This document shows positions 6,571 through 10,322 of a stretch of DNA of 10,322 nucleotides, piece by piece (within the stretch, counting starts at the first letter, position 1; each line of letters begins with the position of its first letter). The stretch is from Nitrosotalea sp. Lineage in GTDB: Archaea > Halobacteriota > Syntropharchaeia > Alkanophagales > Methanospirareceae. The notes beneath the pieces were generated by a model, which made no database searches, was not told where the DNA came from, and saw only the letters and a list, made by a program, of their open reading frames with translations. The DNA is taken from the NCBI GenBank assembly GCA_020725315.1, contig DYFG01000051.1, positions 1 to 10,322 of the forward strand, read 5' to 3'. A program made the translations under genes and the position numbers.

Positions 6571-7830
6571 ATGGAGAAGAGAAGGAGAGTAGCGGAGATA
6601 ACTGATAAACTAGAACGAGGCGAGGGCGTAGTGATAACTGCCGATGAGCTCTGTAATCGTGTACGGAGTGGGGAGGATATCGGTTTTGAAGATGTGGATG
6701 TCGTCACTTCGGCGACCTGCGGCGTGATGAGTGGAACATTTGCCGTTCTTTCGTTTAAAGTCGCAGAACGAGACGAGTTTGAACGTGCATCGAACGTTTT
6801 ATTGAACGGTGTGCCTGCATTTGTAGGCCCTTGCCCGAACGAACGGCTTGGTATCGTTGATCTGATGGTGTATGGCACTTCTCACAGGGATAATAGATAC
6901 GGGGGCGGACATCTTTTCAGAGATTTAGTCTCGCATGAAGAGATAGAGCTCGTGGTTGAAACTATTGATGGTCGAAGAATAGAAACAACTACAGCCCTTA
7001 AGGAAATGCCATTTGCGAAGCTTTGTAGTACGAGAAATGCATTTAAGAACTACTATGCATTTGTAAATGCTCATGAGAACGAAGTAACATCGATATTTTC
7101 AGTGGACCCATTTAAAGGAGCATGCAAAGAAGTGACGTTCTCAGGCTGTGGTGAGCTAAACCCATTAGAAAAAGACCCCTTTATGGAGACAATCGGCATT
7201 GGCACGAGAATCTTGATGAACGGCGCGGTCGGTTTTGTTATTGGAGAAGGAACACGAAGCTCTCCTGAAAAGCCAAATTTGATGGGTATTGCAGAGATGC
7301 ACGGTATGATCCCGGAGTATCTGGGAGGATTCCGGACTTCAGCCGGATCGGAGGTTTTGAATTCATGGGCAGTTCCCATTCCTATCCTGAATGAGCATGT
7401 GCTGGAAACTACTAAACGGCTTGATGGAGAGATAAAACTGCTGGTTCTGGATGTCCATACCAGGCTGCCTGTGGGTGAAATAACCTACGATGATGTGTGG
7501 CGAGACGGTGACCTTTCCGTGAGGTTTGATGCATCAAAATGCATCGATTGTGAAGAGTGTCAGGTTACCAGCTTGTGCCCTACGGGTGCATTTGACGTTC
7601 TGGCTAAGGAAGTAAATGAGGCTCTATGCTGCAATTGCGGCGCATGTGTGAGATTCTGCCAGGGGGGCGCTTTTTATTGCAATCTTGGCTTTGTTACTCT
7701 CTTTGGAAGAGAAATTCCAGTAACACTGCGTCAATCAGACCGAAAAAAGGCAGCAAAGCTGGCGGAAATGCTGAAGAGAAAGATTTTAAATGGAGATTTT
7801 ATACTTACAGAGCCTGTAAGCAGGCTATGA
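6571..7830 (+). CDS. Methanogenesis marker 16 protein (DUF39/HcyBio domain plus two 4Fe-4S ferredoxin motifs)
   Basis: 419 residues. Residues about 10-310 are the DUF39 domain, with TSATCG (Cys50), GPCPN (Cys88) and SGCGELNPLE (Cys193); DUF39 enzymes use cysteines to carry sulfur. Residues about 318-365 hold two ferredoxin motifs: Cys324, 327, 330, 336 and Cys353, 356, 359, 363. In methanogens a DUF39 protein and a ferredoxin partner convert aspartate semialdehyde and sulfide to homocysteine. This single-chain fusion is the marker 16 form found with methanogenesis genes. By analogy it may reductively insert sulfur into an aldehyde such as sulfoacetaldehyde to give coenzyme M. That role is inference, supported here by the cysteate synthase next door. 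A strong ribosome site (GAGGGAGAG) sits just before the ATG, 18 nt after the HdrD-like gene. Confidence 0.9.
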   Translation: MEKRRRVAEITDKLERGEGVVITADELCNRVRSGEDIGFEDVDVVTSATCGVMSGTFAVLSFKVAERDEFERASNVLLNGVPAFVGPCPNERLGIVDLMVYGTSHRDNRYGGGHLFRDLVSHEEIELVVETIDGRRIETTTALKEMPFAKLCSTRNAFKNYYAFVNAHENEVTSIFSVDPFKGACKEVTFSGCGELNPLEKDPFMETIGIGTRILMNGAVGFVIGEGTRSSPEKPNLMGIAEMHGMIPEYLGGFRTSAGSEVLNSWAVPIPILNEHVLETTKRLDGEIKLLVLDVHTRLPVGEITYDDVWRDGDLSVRFDASKCIDCEECQVTSLCPTGAFDVLAKEVNEALCCNCGACVRFCQGGAFYCNLGFVTLFGREIPVTLRQSDRKKAAKLAEMLKRKILNGDFILTEPVSRL

Positions 7831-7841
7831 CGCTCAAAGCG
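7811..7841. repeat. Two small hairpins at the marker 16 stop codon
   Basis: AGCCTG (7811-7816) and CAGGCT (7821-7826) form a perfect 6-bp stem with a TAAG loop, ending 1 nt before the TGA at 7828-7830. Directly after it, CGCT (7831-7834) and AGCG (7838-7841) form a weaker 4-bp stem. No T-run follows, so a classical terminator is not supported. An RNA processing signal or a chance structure are both possible. Confidence 0.5.
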
Positions 7842-7847
7842 CAATGA

Positions 7848-7889
7848 AAAATGTAAAGTGCAAAGTGCAAAATGCAAAATGCAAAATAT
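7848..7889. repeat. Heptamer tandem repeat spanning the cysteate synthase start
   Basis: Six consecutive 7-bp units are seen: AAAATGT, AAAGTGC, AAAGTGC, AAAATGC, AAAATGC and AAAATAT. The period is perfect with no indels. The fourth and fifth units each contain an ATG. The ATG at 7872 is in frame with cysteate synthase; the one at 7879 is not and meets a stop after a few codons. A further copy, AAAGTGC followed by AAAG, occurs at 9283-9293 just after the gene. Confidence 0.85.
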
Positions 7890-9254
7890 CACTTAAGGTG
7901 TTTGGAATGCGGAAAAATAATCCCGGACAGGTACACGAATACGTGCCCTGAGGGTCACGATTGCTTGTTAAGAACGGTGTATAATAGAAAGAGGATAAGG
8001 AAACTTTCGGGGAAGGGGATGTTCAACTATATAGATTGGTTGCCCGTAGAAGAGATGTTGCCTGTAAACACGAACCCGATTACCTACAAAAGCGAGGAAT
8101 TGGGGAAAGAATTGGGGTTGGAGAATTTGTATCTCAGTTTCAGTGGTTACTGGCCTGAGAAGGGTGTGTTCATGAAGACCTGCACATTCAAGGAGTTGGA
8201 AGCGCTCCCTACACTCCTGCGGGCAAAAGAGAGAGCAGGCGAGAAGATTCTGGTCGTGGCTTCTGCGGGGAATACATCAAGAGCGTTCGCTGAAGTTTCT
8301 TCTCTAACAGGAATGCCCGTAGTAGCAATTGTACCAAGAAGTTGTATTTACCGAATGTGGACAACCACGGAACCGGAAAACCACGATAGCATTTTCTTAA
8401 TCACCGTGGATGGCGATTATTCAGATGCGATTGCGACAAGCAAGGAGATAGCGAGGAGAGAGGGGCTACTAGAAGAAGGAGGAGTAAGAAATGTGGCGAG
8501 AAGGGATGGAATGGGCGTGGTGGAGCTCGAAGCCGCATTTTCTATGAAGGTTTTGCCTGATTATTATTTTCAAGCGGTTGGCAGTGGCACGGGTGCAATT
8601 GCGGCATGGGAAACGTTTATCAGGTTAATTGATGATGGACGATTCGGCCGGAAGATGCCGAGGATGGTTATTTCTCAGAATCTCCCTTTTGCTCCTATGT
8701 TCAGTGCATGGCAAGATGGCAGAGCAGAGATAATCGCAGATAAAGACATGAGAAATGCCGAAGTTGCAATAAAGGAGATGTATGCGGATGTACTTTCTAC
8801 GAGGAATCCGGCGTATTCCATCAAAGGAGGTGTATATGATATGCTTGCGAGCACTAAGCCCTTACAGGGCTTGCGGATAAACCCTTACAGGGTTTTCGGG
8901 GTGGTAGGGGCGGAGCCCCTACATGGGGCAGAGCCCCACAATGGGAAGATGTATGGGATAACAAACGAAGAGTGTAAGAGAGCGGAAAAGTTATTCGAAA
9001 ACACTGAGGGTATAGATTTGGACCCTGCGGCGTCAGTAGCGGTTGCTTCTTTGATTAAAGCCTTAGAAGAAGGCTATGTTAAAAAAGAGGCTACGATTTT
9101 GTTGAATGTCACGGGCGGTGGGTATAAGAGGTTGAAGAAGGAATTTAAAATGTACGAAATAGAAGAGCGGATGGAACTAAAATCAAATTCTCTGGGTCAA
9201 TTACCGTTGGATGAGATTGAAGGAGAGCTGAAAGAGTTTGTTAGGGCGTTATAA
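7872..9254 (+). CDS. Cysteate synthase (PLP-dependent, threonine synthase-like)
   Basis: Makes L-cysteate from O-phosphoserine and sulfite, the entry to coenzyme M by the Methanosarcina-type route. The 460-residue protein begins with a small cysteine-rich head (Cys10, 13, 25, 31), as in the threonine synthase family. GYWPEKGVFMKTCTFKELEA (92-111) is typical of cysteate synthase and carries the PLP-binding Lys107. SAGNTS (131-136) and GSGTGA (237-242) would hold the cofactor. VRNVARRDGMG (205-215) and NVTGGGYKRLKK (412-423) further separate it from ordinary threonine synthase. From memory, family members run near 415-430 residues. The excess is explained by about 28 residues (329-356) encoded by palindromic repeats. 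The start lies in a heptamer repeat with no clear ribosome site. Third gene of the cluster, 41 nt after marker 16. Confidence 0.9.
   Translation: MQNAKYHLRCLECGKIIPDRYTNTCPEGHDCLLRTVYNRKRIRKLSGKGMFNYIDWLPVEEMLPVNTNPITYKSEELGKELGLENLYLSFSGYWPEKGVFMKTCTFKELEALPTLLRAKERAGEKILVVASAGNTSRAFAEVSSLTGMPVVAIVPRSCIYRMWTTTEPENHDSIFLITVDGDYSDAIATSKEIARREGLLEEGGVRNVARRDGMGVVELEAAFSMKVLPDYYFQAVGSGTGAIAAWETFIRLIDDGRFGRKMPRMVISQNLPFAPMFSAWQDGRAEIIADKDMRNAEVAIKEMYADVLSTRNPAYSIKGGVYDMLASTKPLQGLRINPYRVFGVVGAEPLHGAEPHNGKMYGITNEECKRAEKLFENTEGIDLDPAASVAVASLIKALEEGYVKKEATILLNVTGGGYKRLKKEFKMYEIEERMELKSNSLGQLPLDEIEGELKEFVRAL
8856..8938. repeat. Four tandem palindromes inserted in frame in cysteate synthase
   Basis: Four perfect hairpins follow one another. 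Hairpin 1 pairs AAGCCC (8856-8861) with GGGCTT (8867-8872). Hairpin 2 pairs AAACCC (8879-8884) with GGGTTT (8890-8895). Both have the loop TTACA and they are 23 nt apart. Hairpin 3 pairs GTAGGGGC (8904-8911) with GCCCCTAC (8915-8922). Hairpin 4 pairs TGGGGC (8924-8929) with GCCCCA (8933-8938). Hairpins 3 and 4 share an 18-nt period and 3-nt loops. The reading frame stays open and yields the repeated peptides GAEPLH and GAEPHN. Hairpins 1 and 2 differ by a paired G-C to A-T change. Confidence 0.9.
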
Positions 9255-9455
9255 CTTGATAAAGTGGTGTTTGTTGAGCATTAAAGTGCAAAGACCACGG
9301 ATATTTATACTTTGGGAGAAAAAGTTTTCATCCAGAGGGATATATATACGAAGTACTTCAGATATACTGACAAAATGGAAGGATATGCGAAGTATTGCGG
9401 ATATACCGAAGTTATACGACATGACCATCAACATATATGAGTGATAGGAATAATA
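9255..9455. other. AT-rich intergenic region with GATAT-centred degenerate repeats
   Basis: No convincing gene lies here. GATAT occurs at 9300, 9339, 9361, 9382 and 9400, spaced 39, 22, 21 and 18 nt. The clearest repeat is a 22-nt unit at 9349-9370 and 9388-9409 that begins CGAAGTA, contains GATATAC, and matches at 18 of 22 positions. Short frames crossing the region in either direction have no ribosome site and consist of these low-complexity repeats. A weak TATA-like ACATATAT lies near 9430-9437, about 20-25 nt before the next gene. Confidence 0.5.
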
Positions 9456-10322
9456 ATGAAAAGAATTGAGCCAATTAATTCCCAAGGACCCAGAGCGTAT
9501 TTTACCGATTTCGATTATAAGATTGTGAGATTTAAACGTCGTAAAGAGGCATATAGAAGAGAAGTAGAGCGTAGATTGAAGATTATCCTTCTAACTAAAA
9601 ATACTGTTGTCTGTGCTGCCTCACATCTAACTCATGAGTTTGCTTATGATCTCTTCAAGGATAATCCAATCCTATTAACTGAAAATATGTTCTTGCCTGC
9701 TCTACGGAGGGATATAGAACACGTAACGGATTACTTGGTCACTCAGGATCTCGGTATTAAGAGTTATTTGAAAGAAAATATGAAAGATTTTTACAGAGAT
9801 CACGTGAATAAAGTTGTAGATTGGGAATTAATAGAAAATGCTGCTTGGTTCAGGGAAAACCTATTAAAAGCACTAAATGATCATTCGGTCATTAGAAGGA
9901 ACTTAACAAATTTACCTAAAGGGAAATTAGACTTTCTTATCAATGAAATAGAAAAAAACGATATTCTAACTCGCGAAATAATCCTTAAAAGCATCCCGAC
10001 ATGGTCATCAAGAGAGCAGAAAACTCTTTTGAATTTTGTTAATCTCGTTTATCATATGTCTGGTGCAAGAGTTGTAAATTGTGAGAGTGCACTACCTCAA
10101 GAGAATTACATAGATTACTCTCTTACAGACTTCTCTAAGCATAGAGTGATGTTATCAGATACACAAGTGTTCTTGAAAATATTTTTTGAACTGGCTTTCG
10201 AAACTCTTTATAGAAACGCTCTCCCCGTTGAGGTACTTGATATATTATCGTTTGAGGACATACATTGCTTGAGAAAACCATTAGAGAACAGCTCATTCCG
10301 TAGAAAATACGATAATTTAATT
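9456..10322 (+). CDS. Hypothetical protein, AT-rich gene, 3' end beyond the window
   Basis: An uninterrupted frame of 289 codons runs from ATG 9456 (MKRIEPINSQGPRAYF) to the window edge without a stop. I do not recognise a named family. The N-terminal part has a pattern of the form VVCAASHLTHEFAYDLF, then PILLTENMFLPALRRD, suggesting an alpha-helical region with a conserved hydrophobic and Pro-Ala-Leu-Arg core. The rest is predominantly helical, with no membrane segment, signal peptide, zinc motif or obvious catalytic triad. Codon third positions are much richer in A and T than in the genes upstream, which suggests different ancestry. AGGA at about 9446-9449 is a weak ribosome site. It may be the first gene of an accessory region, but the window shows nothing further. 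Confidence 0.75.
   Translation, partial: MKRIEPINSQGPRAYFTDFDYKIVRFKRRKEAYRREVERRLKIILLTKNTVVCAASHLTHEFAYDLFKDNPILLTENMFLPALRRDIEHVTDYLVTQDLGIKSYLKENMKDFYRDHVNKVVDWELIENAAWFRENLLKALNDHSVIRRNLTNLPKGKLDFLINEIEKNDILTREIILKSIPTWSSREQKTLLNFVNLVYHMSGARVVNCESALPQENYIDYSLTDFSKHRVMLSDTQVFLKIFFELAFETLYRNALPVEVLDILSFEDIHCLRKPLENSSFRRKYDNLI

Noticed and set aside
7872..9254. Threonine synthase as the function of the PLP enzyme
   Set aside because: The GYWPEKGVFMKTCTFKELEA stretch around the lysine, VRNVARRDGMG, and the neighbouring marker 16 gene fit cysteate synthase better; the threonine synthase SFKDRG motif is absent.
9300..9409. CRISPR array
   Set aside because: The repeats are degenerate, spacing is short and irregular, and there are no unique spacers or cas genes.
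9238..9485. Small frames on both strands between cysteate synthase and the last gene
   Set aside because: They have no ribosome site, are made of degenerate repeats, and one overlaps the start of the last gene; they look like chance frames.

Overview
The window looks like archaeal chromosome, most likely a methanogen or a methane- or alkane-oxidising relative in the Methanomicrobia/Halobacteriota group. The evidence is a cysteate synthase (coenzyme M pathway), a methanogenesis marker 16 protein, a fused HdrC-HdrB (HdrD-type) protein, and TATA boxes about 25-38 nt upstream of starts with almost no leader. An ANME-1- or Syntrophoarchaeum-like source is only a guess; no rRNA or other marker is present.

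Layout. Positions 1-138 hold an open frame that may be the tail of an upstream gene. It overlaps a long bulged inverted repeat (34-99). After a TATA-type promoter comes a complete phosphate uptake operon on the + strand, pstS-pstC-pstA-pstB-phoU (272-4283), tightly packed and with one ATGA overlap. Convergent to it, 12 nt away, is a small XRE-type regulator with a C-terminal putative effector domain (4296-4823, minus strand). A 130-nt divergent promoter region separates the regulator from a second + strand cluster: a 4Fe-4S/CCG-domain HdrD-like protein (4954-6552), a methanogenesis marker 16 protein (DUF39 plus two 4Fe-4S ferredoxin motifs, 6571-7830) and cysteate synthase (7872-9254).

How the genes work together. 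PstS captures phosphate, PstC and PstA form the channel, PstB powers it and PhoU couples it to control. In the second cluster, cysteate synthase makes L-cysteate from phosphoserine and sulfite. The DUF39/ferredoxin protein resembles the enzymes that put sulfur onto aspartate semialdehyde to make homocysteine, so it is a candidate for a sulfur insertion step towards coenzyme M. The HdrD-like protein could supply or take electrons or act on thiols/disulfides. This joint role is inference from order and family knowledge.

The 3' end (9255-10322) differs in character. A roughly 200-nt AT-rich spacer with GATAT-centred degenerate repeats leads to an AT-rich gene of unknown function that runs off the window.

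The most unusual DNA is inside the cysteate synthase gene. Four perfect small palindromes, in two tandem pairs, lie in frame at 8856-8938, and the first pair differs by a compensatory base-pair change. They encode about 28 residues that look like an insertion into the enzyme. The same gene also begins inside a 7-bp tandem repeat (7848-7889) that supplies its start codon.
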